DNA of 33,954 nucleotides from Pseudomonadota bacterium (GCA_018240685.1 JAFEFG010000053.1:1-33954); one strand, 5' to 3'; positions 21,867-30,298 are shown, counted from the first letter of the stretch. Translations and numbers: made by a program. Notes: generated by a model from the sequence alone, not told the origin.

Positions 21867-23242
21867 TGGGGAAGCATCAGTTTGCGCACCGGGCTGGGCA
21901 ACTCGGACAAGCGGACCTTTCCGTCCTGGTTCAGCAGCCCCTGCTTCAGGAGCCAGTCGTCGAATTCGGGAGCCGGGCGCAGGCCGAGGAGCTCGCGGAC
22001 GGCGAGCACGTCGTGGAAAGAGGTGCTCTGGTAGCCCAGCATGACGTCGTCGGCTCCTGGAACGCCCATCACGAAATTGACTCCTGCATTGGCGAGCAGG
22101 GTGAGGAGGACGTCCATGTCATCCTGGTCCGCCTCGGCGTGGTTGGTGTAGCAGACATCGCAGCCCATCGGCAGACCGAGCAGCTTGCCGCAGAAGTGAT
22201 CCTCGAGGCCGGCCCGGATGATCTGCTTGCCGTCGAAGAGATATTCCGGGCCGATGAAGCCCACGACGGTATTCACGAGAAGCGGCTGGAAGTGGCGGGC
22301 GACGGCATAGGCGCGCGCTTCCAGCGTCTGCTGGTCGACGCCGTGGTGCGCGTTTGCCGACAGCGCACTGCCCTGTCCGGTTTCGAAATACATCAGGTTG
22401 TTGCCGATGGTGCCGCGACCGAGAGACTGGGCGGCGGCATGGGCTTCGGCGAGCAGGTCGAGCGAGATGCCGAAACTTCGGTTGGTCGCTTCGGTGCCGC
22501 CGATCGACTGGAAAACCAGGTCTACCGGGGAGCCGCGACGGATCAGGTCGAGCGTGGTCGTCACGTGCGAGAGCACGCAGCTCTGTGTCGGGAGATCGAG
22601 TTTCACCCGGATCTCCTCCAGGAGGCACAGGAGCTGGTGGGTGCGGTCGGGGCTGTCCGAAGCAGGATTGATGCCGATCACCGCATCGCCAGCGCCCAGC
22701 AGCAGGCCGTCGGCGATGCTGGCTGCGACGCCGGCCGGATCGTCGGTCGGGTGGTTCGGCTGCAGCCGCACGGACAATCTGCCGGGCAGGCCGATGGTGG
22801 TGCGGAAGCGCGTGACCACGCAGCATTTGGCCGCGATCGCGATGAGATCCTGCACCCGGCAGAGCTTGCTCGCCGCCGCCGCCATTTCCGGCGTGATGCC
22901 GGGCTGTATCTGGCTCAGCGTTTCGGTCGTCGTCGCATCCGACAGCAGCCAGTCGCGCCATTCGCCCACCGTCAGATGGGCGATCGGCGCGAAGGCGGCA
23001 GGGTCGTGCCGGTCGACGATCAGTCGCGTGATCTCGTCCGATTCATAGGGGACGACCGCCTCGTTCAGAAAGTGGCGCAGGGGGAGGTCGGCGAGGGCGA
23101 TCTGCGCCGCGACCCGCTCCTGCGCGGAGTCCGCCGCCACCCCGGCGAGGACATCGCCACTGCGATGCGGGCTCGCCTTTGCGAGCAGGATGGCGAGGTT
23201 GTCGAAGCTGTAGCGTTGGTTGCCGATCGTGGCTTTGAACAT
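21863..23242 (-). CDS. eutB: Ethanolamine ammonia-lyase large subunit
   Basis: Catalytic TIM-barrel subunit, 459 residues from the ATG at 23242, matching family length (about 453-467). It starts MFKATIGNQRYSFDNLAILLAKASP, with later blocks IQPGITPEMAAAASKLC, GLPGRLSVRLQPNHPTDDP, INPASDS, YFETGQGSALSANAHHGVDQQTLEARAY and NTVVGFIGPEYLFDG. The open frame extends upstream to 23362, but this stretch shadows the regulator gene. No clear SD precedes 23242, so coupling to the upstream regulator is possible. Its start region is overlapped by the open reading frame of the deoR-type gene. Confidence 0.97.
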   Translation of the reverse strand: MFKATIGNQRYSFDNLAILLAKASPHRSGDVLAGVAADSAQERVAAQIALADLPLRHFLNEAVVPYESDEITRLIVDRHDPAAFAPIAHLTVGEWRDWLLSDATTTETLSQIQPGITPEMAAAASKLCRVQDLIAIAAKCCVVTRFRTTIGLPGRLSVRLQPNHPTDDPAGVAASIADGLLLGAGDAVIGINPASDSPDRTHQLLCLLEEIRVKLDLPTQSCVLSHVTTTLDLIRRGSPVDLVFQSIGGTEATNRSFGISLDLLAEAHAAAQSLGRGTIGNNLMYFETGQGSALSANAHHGVDQQTLEARAYAVARHFQPLLVNTVVGFIGPEYLFDGKQIIRAGLEDHFCGKLLGLPMGCDVCYTNHAEADQDDMDVLLTLLANAGVNFVMGVPGADDVMLGYQSTSFHDVLAVRELLGLRPAPEFDDWLLKQGLLNQDGKVRLSELPSPVRKLMLPQ

Positions 23243-24024
23243 GGGCGGGGACAGCGGCTTAGGAGGTGAACGATGGTCTTGACGACACCACCGCGCGTCA
23301 GCGAGCGCAAGGCGCTCCTGTCCGCGCCGGCGTCCGTCACCAGCACATCGACCTTCGGACAATTGCAGATGTACACCCCGCTCGTCGTCCCGAGTTTCGT
23401 GTGGCCGGCGAGCACGACGAGCTTACGGCCCTGCGCGATCATCGCCCGTGCCACCTCGGCCTCCTGGAACGCGAAGGTGGTAACGCCAGCGACCTCGTCA
23501 ACGGCAATCGGAGAAATAATGGTGAGGTCGGTATGGAATCGGCCGATCTCCGACAGCGTGAGTTCGCCGTACGTGCCTGGGACGTCGCCGTTCAGGGCAT
23601 CCCCCAGCAGGATGACTTCGTGGCTGGAGCCGCTGCGCACCGTGCTGGCGACAGATATGGAGTTGGTGATGACGGTCAGGCGGATGGCCTTGCAAAGCTC
23701 CGTCGCGAGCACGGCCGTTGTGGTGCCTGCACCGACGAAGCAGGTCATGTCCGGCCTCAGGAGGTCATGGATTGCCCGCGCCATGACCTGCTTTTCCCTG
23801 GCCTGCGCCGTCATCCGCTTCTCGAATGGTGCTTCTTCCTGAGGCTCCGGCAGGACGCCGCCGCCATGGACGCGCCGCGGGGCGCCGTCCTGTTCCAGCT
23901 TCACGAGATCGCGCCGAACCGTTTCGCGGGAAACCTCCAACTCCTCGGCGATACTCTCTGCCGTTACCCGCTTGAGGCGATGCAGGAGGGCAAGAATACG
24001 ACGGTGACGCTCCTCGGCACCCAT
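23065..24024 (-). CDS. DeoR-family transcriptional regulator, with extended 3' end over eutB
   Basis: Helix-turn-helix regulator with a sugar-phosphate-isomerase-like sensor domain. HTH at residues 16-40 (RVTAESIAEELEVSRETVRRDL), then VHGGGVLP; sensor blocks FVGAGTTTAVLATEL, VITNSISVAS and VDVLVTDAGAD. Start has a GGGAGG SD. Family members end about residue 255, which here is near 23260 (GGVVKTIVHLL). The frame stays open another 65 codons and overlaps eutB by 178 bp with Arg/Ser-rich sequence that looks non-native, so a stop-removing frameshift is likely; a TAA in another frame lies at the natural end. It most likely controls eutBC just downstream, although DeoR-type control of eut genes is not the standard EutR arrangement. 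Confidence 0.88.
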   Translation of the reverse strand: MGAEERHRRILALLHRLKRVTAESIAEELEVSRETVRRDLVKLEQDGAPRRVHGGGVLPEPQEEAPFEKRMTAQAREKQVMARAIHDLLRPDMTCFVGAGTTTAVLATELCKAIRLTVITNSISVASTVRSGSSHEVILLGDALNGDVPGTYGELTLSEIGRFHTDLTIISPIAVDEVAGVTTFAFQEAEVARAMIAQGRKLVVLAGHTKLGTTSGVYICNCPKVDVLVTDAGADRSALRSLTRGGVVKTIVHLLSRCPRPCSKPRSATNATASTTSPSCSQRRARIAVAMSSPGWRRTPRRSGSRRRSPSPTSPCATF

Positions 24025-24351
24025 GCTCGAGACCTCCCTGGCGGCTGCGACGTTAGAACAGGAATCTCTTTGTCTAGTATATGCGTCAGCGCATGGATGA
24101 TGCCGAAGGTGTCGAAGAGGGCGGCCCGGACTCGCGGCTGCCTTCTTGATGCCTGCTTTCGCGCATCAACTCGCCCCAGGTCGGCGGCTCGGCTCATGAG
24201 TCGCTGAGAGGCCTCGAACGGCATCAAGCGTTCACCTCCGGCGACGTCGATCGCTTCGAGATCGTCACAGCCGCCCTTGCCCTGGATCAATGCCTCGCGC
24301 GGGGCCGGCGTCCAACCTGCCGCGTCGAGGCTTTCGAAGGATGGCAGTGCC
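24025..24351. other. Intergenic region, deoR-type gene and ATPase gene diverge
   Basis: 327 bp with no gene that I can support. An AT-richer patch near 24062-24085 (TTTGTCTAGTATATG) may hold the leftward promoter for the regulator. A leftward open frame crosses it and contains a fragment RVRAALFDTFGIIHAL that recalls a HAD-hydrolase start, but no second motif follows, so this is treated as chance or a remnant. A degenerate FNR-type box lies at 24277. Confidence 0.5.
24277..24290. promoter_or_regulatory. Degenerate FNR/FixK-type box before the ATPase gene
   Basis: TTGCCCTGGATCAA keeps seven of the ten half-site bases of TTGAT-N4-ATCAA in the order TTG..-N4-ATCAA, with two left-half changes. 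Its centre is about 69 bp before the ATG at 24352, a reasonable activator position. Weak on its own; noted because a perfect box precedes the downstream Crp/Fnr gene. Confidence 0.3.
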
Positions 24352-26892
24352 ATGGCCGAAAGGCAGGATGCGAACGCTCCATCGACGGACTCCCTCGCGG
24401 TAGAGCAGACCGATGTCACGATCGGGCTGAGCGAGGCCGAGGCGACGCGTCGCCTCTCCCAATTCGGCGACAACGCGCTCGCCGAGGCGCATACCGGCGT
24501 GCTTGCCAGGCTCGCTTCCTATTTCTGGGGGCCGATCCCCTGGATGATCGAAATCGCCGCAGTGCTGTCGGCTGCCGTGCAGCACTGGGCGGACTTCGCG
24601 ATCATCTTCGTCATGCTTCTCCTCAATGCCGGCGTCGGCTTCTGGCAGGAGTACAAGGCCGACAGTGCGATCGCGGCCTTGAAGGAGCGGCTGGCCCTGT
24701 GGGCGCGCGTGCTGCGGGACGGCAAGTGGCAGGACGTCCCGGCCCGCCAGCTGGTGCCCGGCGACGTCGTTCACGTCCGCCTCGGCAACGTGGTTCCCGC
24801 CGACATGACGCTGGTCGGCGACGGCTTTCTCAGCGTCGACCAGTCGGCGCTGACAGGCGAATCGCTGCCGGTGGACAAGAAGGCCGGTGATCCCATCTAT
24901 TCTGGGTCCGTCGCCAAGCTCGGCGAGATGACCGGCGTGGTCACCGCGACGGGCATGCGGACCTACTTCGGCAAGACCGCGAGCCTGGTGCAGGCCGCGG
25001 GAACGGTGTCGCATTTCCAGCGCGCCGTCCTGCGGATCGGCAACTTCCTCATCTTCTCCACGCTCGGCCTCGTCGCCCTCATCCTGGGGGCGGCTCTCTA
25101 CCGCGGCGACCCGCTGGTCGAGACGCTGCTCTTTGCGCTGATCCTCACCGTCGCTGCGATCCCGGTGGCGCTGCCTGCCGTTCTCTCGGTCACGATGGCG
25201 GTGGGTGCCGAGCGCCTCGCGCGGCTGAAGGCCATCGTCTCCCGTCTGGTCGCGATCGAGGAACTGGCGGGCCTCGACGTGCTGTGTGCCGACAAGACGG
25301 GGACGCTGACCCAGAACAAGCTGACGCTGGGGCAGCCGGTCCTGTTCCAGGCATCGACCGTGGACGAACTCCTGCTGGCCGCCGCTCTGGCCTCGCGGCA
25401 GGAAGGTGCCGATGCGATCGACCAGGCGATCATCGAGGGTGCCGGGCCGGCCGCTCCGCTGTCGTCCCATCAGGTGACCGAGTTCCATCCCTTCGATCCG
25501 GTCGGCAAGCGGGCCGAAGCGGCGGTGCGGCACGGCGATCAACGGTTCCGGGTCGCCAAGGGCGCCCCCCAGGTCATCCTCGCTCTCGCGGGCGGCGATG
25601 CGGAGCTCAATGCGAAGGTGCAGGCGGCGATCGCCGAGCTGGCCGCCAAGGGCTACCGGACCCTGGGCGTCGCACGGCGCGACGGCGATGCCGGGGCATG
25701 GCGCCTGCTGGGCCTGCTGCCGCTGTTCGATCCGCCGCGGGAGGATGCCGCGGCCACGATCGCGCTCGCGCGCCGGATGGGCGTCGACGTCAAGATGGTG
25801 ACGGGCGACCATCAGGCCATCGCCCGCGAGATCGCGGGGACGCTCGGGCTCGGCCAGAACATCCAGCCGGCGGAGACGTTCTTCGGAACGTCGGGAAAGG
25901 CCCTCGACCCGCAGGCCGTGGCGGCGGCGGACGGCTTCGCGCAGGTGTTTCCCGAACACAAGTACGACATCGTCAGGGCGCTGCAGGCGGGTAATCACAT
26001 CGTCGGCATGACCGGCGACGGCGTGAACGACGCGCCGGCGCTGAAGCAGGCCGATATCGGCATCGCGGTGAGCGGCGCCACCGACGCGGCGCGTGCCGCG
26101 GCCGATCTGGTGCTGACGGCGCCGGGCCTCTCGGTGATCACGTCGGGCATCGAGGAGGCGCGCCGGATCTTCGAGCGTATGACGAGCTATGCGACGTACC
26201 GCATCGCCGAGACGATCCGCGTGCTGCTGTTCATGACGCTGTCGATCCTGGTGTTCAACTTCTACCCGGTCACGGCCGTGATGATCATGCTGATCGCGCT
26301 GCTGAACGACGTGCCGATCATCATGATCGCCTACGACAACGCGCCCGTCGCCGACCGGCCGGTGCGCTGGGACATGGAGACGACGCTCGCGATTGCCGGG
26401 CTGCTGGGCGTGCTCGGTGTGGTGTCGTCGTTCGGGCTGTTCTGGGTCGCCGAACGGCTGCTTCACCTGCCGCAACCGATGGTCCAGTCGCTCATCTTCC
26501 TGAAGCTCACGGTGGCAGGCCATCTGACCATCTTCCTGACACGCAACGAAGGCGCGATCTGGCAACGGCCATGGCCGAGCTGGGGTTTGGTCAGCACTGC
26601 GCTGGCGACCAAGATCCTCGGCACGCTCGCTGCCGTGTACGGCTGGTTCATAACACCCATCGGATGGCGCTATGCGGCGCTGGTCTGGGCCTACGCGCTG
26701 GTATGGTTCGTGATCAACAGCGGCTTCAAGATGCTCGCCTACCGGCTGCTCCAGCACCGCGAAGCACGTCAGGCGGCGCATCTCGCCCGCGTCGAAGGCT
26801 GGTTGCTGAAACACGTTCCCGTCCGGCGCCCGGCCTTCATGAAGCCGGGCCGCTCGCATGCGCCGGGAGCCGTACGGATGGAGAGAAAATGA
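24352..26892 (+). CDS. P-type plasma-membrane H+-ATPase (P3A type)
   Basis: An 846-residue cation pump of the proton-exporting P3A subfamily. Motifs: phosphatase TGES at 168-171, phosphorylation Asp314 in CADKTGTLTQNK, hinge TGDGVNDAP at 554-562. Helix M4 carries the PVALPAVLS block, and NDVPIIMIAYDNAP after M6 is typical of the P3A group. About ten membrane segments are visible. An in-frame start lies at 24277 (inside the FNR-like box); ATG 24352 has an AAGGA SD ten bases upstream and a normal family length. The stop overlaps the UspA gene (ATGA). The role inferred is pH or energy homeostasis under stress, with the pump possibly acting on H+ or K+. Confidence 0.94.
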   Translation: MAERQDANAPSTDSLAVEQTDVTIGLSEAEATRRLSQFGDNALAEAHTGVLARLASYFWGPIPWMIEIAAVLSAAVQHWADFAIIFVMLLLNAGVGFWQEYKADSAIAALKERLALWARVLRDGKWQDVPARQLVPGDVVHVRLGNVVPADMTLVGDGFLSVDQSALTGESLPVDKKAGDPIYSGSVAKLGEMTGVVTATGMRTYFGKTASLVQAAGTVSHFQRAVLRIGNFLIFSTLGLVALILGAALYRGDPLVETLLFALILTVAAIPVALPAVLSVTMAVGAERLARLKAIVSRLVAIEELAGLDVLCADKTGTLTQNKLTLGQPVLFQASTVDELLLAAALASRQEGADAIDQAIIEGAGPAAPLSSHQVTEFHPFDPVGKRAEAAVRHGDQRFRVAKGAPQVILALAGGDAELNAKVQAAIAELAAKGYRTLGVARRDGDAGAWRLLGLLPLFDPPREDAAATIALARRMGVDVKMVTGDHQAIAREIAGTLGLGQNIQPAETFFGTSGKALDPQAVAAADGFAQVFPEHKYDIVRALQAGNHIVGMTGDGVNDAPALKQADIGIAVSGATDAARAAADLVLTAPGLSVITSGIEEARRIFERMTSYATYRIAETIRVLLFMTLSILVFNFYPVTAVMIMLIALLNDVPIIMIAYDNAPVADRPVRWDMETTLAIAGLLGVLGVVSSFGLFWVAERLLHLPQPMVQSLIFLKLTVAGHLTIFLTRNEGAIWQRPWPSWGLVSTALATKILGTLAAVYGWFITPIGWRYAALVWAYALVWFVINSGFKMLAYRLLQHREARQAAHLARVEGWLLKHVPVRRPAFMKPGRSHAPGAVRMERK

Positions 26893-27326
26893 ATCGAATC
26901 CTGGTAGCGACCGACGGATCCGAGGGGGCGGACAGGGCCGTGGACTATGCGGCCGCCCGCGCCAGGGCGGAAAATGCGGAACTCGTCATTGCCAATGTCA
27001 TCGGAGGTCACAGCCTCCCGGACAAGGCCCTGCAGGCCTTTACCCATGCGCAGCAGACGTGGCTGCAGGAGCTGCTCGCGTCACTTTCCGCCGAGACGCT
27101 CGCGAAGGCGCGGGAGCGTGCGCGGCAGATCGGTGTCGATGTCATCGTGCTCGAGTCGCGGCGCGGCGACGTCGCCCGGGCGTTGATCGAGATCGCGCAG
27201 GAAAGGCAGGCCACCAGCATCATCGTGGGCAAGCGCGGAACCGGGTTCGTCGGCGGCATGCTGCTCGGCAGCGTCGCGCACAAGCTCGTCAGCCTCTCGC
27301 CGCTGCCGGTGACCGTCGTTCCCTAG
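26889..27326 (+). CDS. Universal stress protein, UspA family
   Basis: A 145-residue cytosolic Usp-fold protein. It begins MNRILVATDGSEGADRAVDYAA, and the ATP-binding signature is GKRGTGFVGGMLLGSVAHKLV (G-x2-G-x9-GS), so nucleotide binding is likely. It overlaps the ATPase stop by four bases, so translation is coupled. Usp proteins next to ion pumps and FNR/FixK-type regulators are a common low-oxygen stress grouping in proteobacteria. The specific role here is not known. Confidence 0.93.
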   Translation: MNRILVATDGSEGADRAVDYAAARARAENAELVIANVIGGHSLPDKALQAFTHAQQTWLQELLASLSAETLAKARERARQIGVDVIVLESRRGDVARALIEIAQERQATSIIVGKRGTGFVGGMLLGSVAHKLVSLSPLPVTVVP

Positions 27327-27355
27327 TCGATCCGCCAACACACAGGGAGGCACGG

Positions 27356-27721
27356 ATGATCAAGATCCTTCAAGGGTTCCCGGACAACGTCATCGCGTTT
27401 TCCGCCGAAGGCCGCGTGACCCGGCGCGATTATGACGAGGTGCTGATACCCAAAGTGAAGGAAGCGCTCCAGCGGCACGACCGCATTCGTTGTTATTACG
27501 AATTGGGCGCGGGATTTTCCGAAATCGATGCCGGCGCGGCGTGGGAGGACTTCGTGCTCGGGCTCGAGCATCTCACACGCTGGGAACGCGTGGCCGTAGT
27601 CACCGATGTGGACTGGATCCGGATCGCGGTGAACCTGTTCCGTTTCCTGATTCCCGGCATGATCCAGGTGTTTCCCGCCGGCCAGGCTGCCGAGGCGCGA
27701 CGCTGGATTGGCTCTGCGTGA
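27356..27721 (+). CDS. SpoIIAA/STAS-like (SEC14-fold) protein
   Basis: A 121-residue cytosolic protein of the SpoIIAA-like family. Blocks: MIKILQGFPDNVIAFSAEGRVTRRDYDEVLIP, CYYELGAGFSEIDAGAAWEDF, RVAVVTDVDWIRIAVNLFRFLIPG and QVFPAGQAAEARRWI. These proteins bind hydrophobic ligands or membranes by analogy to SEC14; function not established. GGGAGG SD at 27344-27350. Last gene of the ATPase-usp-STAS set, 29 bp after the Usp gene. Confidence 0.9.
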   Translation: MIKILQGFPDNVIAFSAEGRVTRRDYDEVLIPKVKEALQRHDRIRCYYELGAGFSEIDAGAAWEDFVLGLEHLTRWERVAVVTDVDWIRIAVNLFRFLIPGMIQVFPAGQAAEARRWIGSA

Positions 27722-27816
27722 CGATCGGAACTCCGGACATCGGAGGGAGAGTCTCGCATCCTTCGGAGCGCTCTTTTCTCTGACCGCATGAAGTCAATTG
27801 AGAGGGGCTCGCGAGA

Positions 27817-27830
27817 TTGATCAGGATCAA
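27817..27830. promoter_or_regulatory. Perfect FNR/FixK-type box
   Basis: TTGATCAGGATCAA at 27817-27830 fits TTGAT-N4-ATCAA exactly, with a six-base symmetric arm on each side of AG. Its centre (27823.5) lies about 60 bp before the ATG at 27883, so a start site about 41 bp on would be near 27865. This identifies the promoter of the Crp/Fnr gene. Confidence 0.75.
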
Positions 27831-27882
27831 AGATTGTGCAGATTTTCTTGGATTGTCAGCACGATCGAGTGACTGTGCTCGA

Positions 27883-28659
27883 ATGAATCATAAGAAGACC
27901 GGGCCGAGAATGCCGCTTGCTGGGAGTGGTTTGACTCTACGAGCTTCGCATCCATGGATCGCCGCTCATCTGGGGAAAGGGAAAGTCCGTCAATTGCTCA
28001 GCGCCGATGAAAGGGCGCATCTCTTGAATATCGCCTCGCTGGTGCGATTCAAGAAAAGACAGGAAATCTATCGCGCAGGCGAGCCGGTCGAAGCGATCTA
28101 CAATGTCGTCTCCGGAGTCGTAAAATCGTTTTCGGTCGATCCGGACGGCGGTGAACGGATCAACACGTTCCTGTTCGCCGGCGATCTGCTGGGATTGTCC
28201 GAGGAGGGGCGTTACGCGAACTCCGCCGAAGCGATCACGGCGGTCACGGCCTATCGGCTGCCGATCCCCAAACTGCAACGGCATCTTCACCGGGAAGCCG
28301 AGCTGGGGTTCCATGTCATCTGCAAGCTGTGTCAGGAAATCCGCGAGGCTCAGCGACATGCCTTCCTCGTTTCCCGGCGGGAGGCCCTGCCCAAGATCGT
28401 GATGTTCCTGCAGATGCTGGAGCAGCTTCAGGCGAGCCGCGGGGAACCGACGAATGAAATCCACCTGCCGATGGACCGGACCGAGATCGGCGAATATGTC
28501 GGCATGTCGCTCGGTGCCGTGAGCCGGGCCTTTCGCAAGCTGGCGGCGGATGCGGTCATCGAGCTGCGCAACCGCCAGCACGTCAAGATCAGGAATCGCG
28601 CCGCCTTCGACGAGCTTGCGGGCATGCCGGGCGGTCTGGCGGAGGGACGGCGCCGATAG
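27883..28659 (+). CDS. Crp/Fnr-family transcriptional regulator
   Basis: About 258 residues: a cyclic-nucleotide-binding-like beta-barrel (RFKKRQEIYRAGEPVEAIYNVVSGVVKSF, FLFAGDLLGLSEEG), a dimerisation helix, and a C-terminal winged HTH (TEIGEYVGMSLGAVSRAFRKLAADAVIEL). There are no N-terminal Fe-S cysteines, so it is not an oxygen-sensing Fnr by itself; FixK-like. The recognition helix reads G-A-V-S-R where FNR/FixK have E-x-x-S-R. Starts at 27883 or 27910 are possible; a longer frame from TTG 27817 would begin inside the FNR box and is rejected. It likely controls the adjoining ATPase-usp genes; inferred from proximity. Confidence 0.88.
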   Translation: MNHKKTGPRMPLAGSGLTLRASHPWIAAHLGKGKVRQLLSADERAHLLNIASLVRFKKRQEIYRAGEPVEAIYNVVSGVVKSFSVDPDGGERINTFLFAGDLLGLSEEGRYANSAEAITAVTAYRLPIPKLQRHLHREAELGFHVICKLCQEIREAQRHAFLVSRREALPKIVMFLQMLEQLQASRGEPTNEIHLPMDRTEIGEYVGMSLGAVSRAFRKLAADAVIELRNRQHVKIRNRAAFDELAGMPGGLAEGRRR

Positions 28660-28744
28660 GTGCGCTTGCCGGCAGCCGCCGGATCGGGGAAGCGCCCGCC
28701 GTCATCCGGAGCAAAGGAAACGGCCGTCGCGCGAGGTCCCGTCT

Positions 28745-28763
28745 GGCGGGCGTTTCGCCCGCC
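28745..28763. terminator. Stem-loop between convergent genes
   Basis: GGCGGGCG at 28745-28752 pairs with CGCCCGCC at 28756-28763 across TTT. It sits between the Crp/Fnr gene and the convergent secreted-protein gene. No U-run follows on either strand, so it is a possible but unproven bidirectional terminator. Confidence 0.4.
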
Positions 28764-28769
28764 CGTACG

Positions 28770-29603
28770 TCAATCGGGGAAGTCGAAATCGACATTGCCG
28801 CGCGTCACGCCCGTCTTGTCGAACCAGTCGGGGCCAAGCAGGCTTCTCGGCTTGTCGCTGCATTTCAGCGATGCGACCTCCTTGCCGCCACGCTCGACCA
28901 CGACGCCGGCCTTGTCGCGGATCTCGCCTTTCGGGCCCCATTTGCCGATGCCGGTATAGACCGTGTAGGCGGTGGGGCCGTTGGCGAAGCGCAGCCAGGC
29001 GCCGCCGCCGCCCGAGAATGATTCGATGGCGCCTCGCGCCGCCTTTGCCGGAACGGCCTGTCCTTCGGGCAGGCTCAGTTCCGGAGCGGTAGTCGAAGCG
29101 GCGGCGCCGAAGCGGTACTGCAGGTAGCCGCGGCCGGCGCCGGCGTCCTTGGAACTGCAGACCGAGACCAGGCGTTCCCCGATGCGGCAGCTGAACACGA
29201 CCTGCTCGGTCGCCGAGCAGTGGGAGTTCTTCGTTGTCGGCGCGGCGAGGGGCCGGGCGGCGCTGACGAGCACCACGGTCACCGACTTCTTGCAATCGGG
29301 ATCGCCCTGGCAGGAAGGCGCCTGCACCTTCTGCTGCGTATAGGTCAGGGCGACACGCCTGTTGATGAGCGCCTTGCCCTGGTCGCAGATCTCGAACGCG
29401 GCCATCTCCCTGAACGTCGCGCCCTTGTCGTCCTTGAGCGTGAGGGAGCAGGCTGTGTCGCCGGCATTCATCGACACGATCGTACCGGAGGCCCTCTTGG
29501 TCTCCTGGCCGATCCGGACGACATCCTGCGCTTGACTGGATGCAGCCCAGCCGGCCGCGATCGCGAACAGGACGGCGGGTGGCAGGGAAGGCGAACGCAT
29601 CAT
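28770..29603 (-). CDS. Secreted two-domain protein with eight cysteines, function unknown
   Basis: A 277-residue exported protein. Signal peptide MMRSPSLPPAVLFAIAAGWAASSQAQ. First domain (about 25-115): SGTIVSMNAGDTACSLTLKDDKGATFREMAAFEIC, with the pair SCQGDPDC. Second domain (about 130-277): HCSATEQVVFSCRIGERLVSVCSSKDAGAGRGYLQYRFG and AYTVYTGIGKWGPKGEI, a block I have seen in unnamed proteobacterial proteins. Eight Cys in the mature part suggest disulfides. The start at 29603 has a GGAGAGGA SD eight bases upstream. No enzyme motif is visible. Divergent from the next secreted protein. Confidence 0.8.
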   Translation of the reverse strand: MMRSPSLPPAVLFAIAAGWAASSQAQDVVRIGQETKRASGTIVSMNAGDTACSLTLKDDKGATFREMAAFEICDQGKALINRRVALTYTQQKVQAPSCQGDPDCKKSVTVVLVSAARPLAAPTTKNSHCSATEQVVFSCRIGERLVSVCSSKDAGAGRGYLQYRFGAAASTTAPELSLPEGQAVPAKAARGAIESFSGGGGAWLRFANGPTAYTVYTGIGKWGPKGEIRDKAGVVVERGGKEVASLKCSDKPRSLLGPDWFDKTGVTRGNVDFDFPD

Positions 29604-29855
29604 GCTTGTGGTCCTCTCCGGAGGGGCTGCTGTCTCACTATTTCGCATATTCCTGTGCAGCGACGATCGCGTGCATCGCTTTTCGCGATTTTTCTCTCAC
29701 AAGACCACCAGTCCGGTCACTCGGCCGACAATTCGCATCCATGGCTTCGAGGGCACGTGTCGATGGGCACTCCATATCGCGATCGACTGCGCCGCCGATT
29801 GACTCGGCTTTCGATGTCCCTCTAGTTCTTCGCCGGGAGCATTATTGGGGGGCCA

Positions 29856-30272
29856 ATGACGAAGACCTTGTTCGTCTCCATTTTCCTTGTCGCCTGTGTG
29901 TCGATGTCGCTGTCCTCGCGGCCAGCCCAGGCGCAATCCAATTTCGGATGCGCGTGCCTGCACAACAGGACGAACGTGACGATCGACTACACCTATCGAT
30001 GGGGCGAGGCGGACTGGCGCCGGATCAATCTGCAGCCGAACCACACCGAGTCCCATTGCTGGCGCTACGAGTCCGGCGCCACATCCTCGCCGCGGCTGCA
30101 GATCAGGCTCGATGTCGACATGAGCCGGGAGACCGCCTGGAAGACCTACGACCTGCCGCGCGCGCAGTCGGCGACGAACCGGTGCAGCGCCGCCATACCG
30201 AATTCGTCGGTGTTCGACATCTCCTACCAGACGGGCACGCAGGAACGATACATCGTCGTCACGCACCGCTGA
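29856..30272 (+). CDS. Small secreted protein with four cysteines, function unknown
   Basis: A 138-residue exported protein: signal peptide MTKTLFVSIFLVACVSMSLSSRPAQA, mature part NFGCACLHNRTNVTIDYTYRWG, a central block INLQPNHTESHCWRY, and VFDISYQTGTQERYIVVTHR at the end. The four mature Cys (CAC, HCW, RCS) suggest two disulfides. A G-rich SD (GGGGGG) precedes the ATG by four bases. No family recognised. The 252 bp between it and the divergent gene at 29603 hold no gene or clear promoter. Confidence 0.75.
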   Translation: MTKTLFVSIFLVACVSMSLSSRPAQAQSNFGCACLHNRTNVTIDYTYRWGEADWRRINLQPNHTESHCWRYESGATSSPRLQIRLDVDMSRETAWKTYDLPRAQSATNRCSAAIPNSSVFDISYQTGTQERYIVVTHR

Positions 30273-30276
30273 CGGC

Positions 30277-30298
30277 GACGGCGGGGAATCCCGCCGTC
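30277..30298. terminator. Stem-loop between convergent genes
   Basis: GACGGCGGG (30277-30285) pairs perfectly with CCCGCCGTC (30290-30298) across GAAT. It follows the small secreted protein stop by five bases and faces phaB's 3' end. No U-run, so a Rho-independent terminator is possible but weak. Confidence 0.5.

Noticed and set aside
24025..24351. HAD-hydrolase-like fragment (ALFDTFG) on the minus strand
   Set aside because: A single motif in a poor-composition frame with no following conserved blocks; probably chance.
24265..26859. Leftward open frame of 864 codons opposite the ATPase gene
   Set aside because: Arg/His/Gln-rich translation without domains; it mirrors a well-conserved P-type ATPase and is a G+C-driven shadow.
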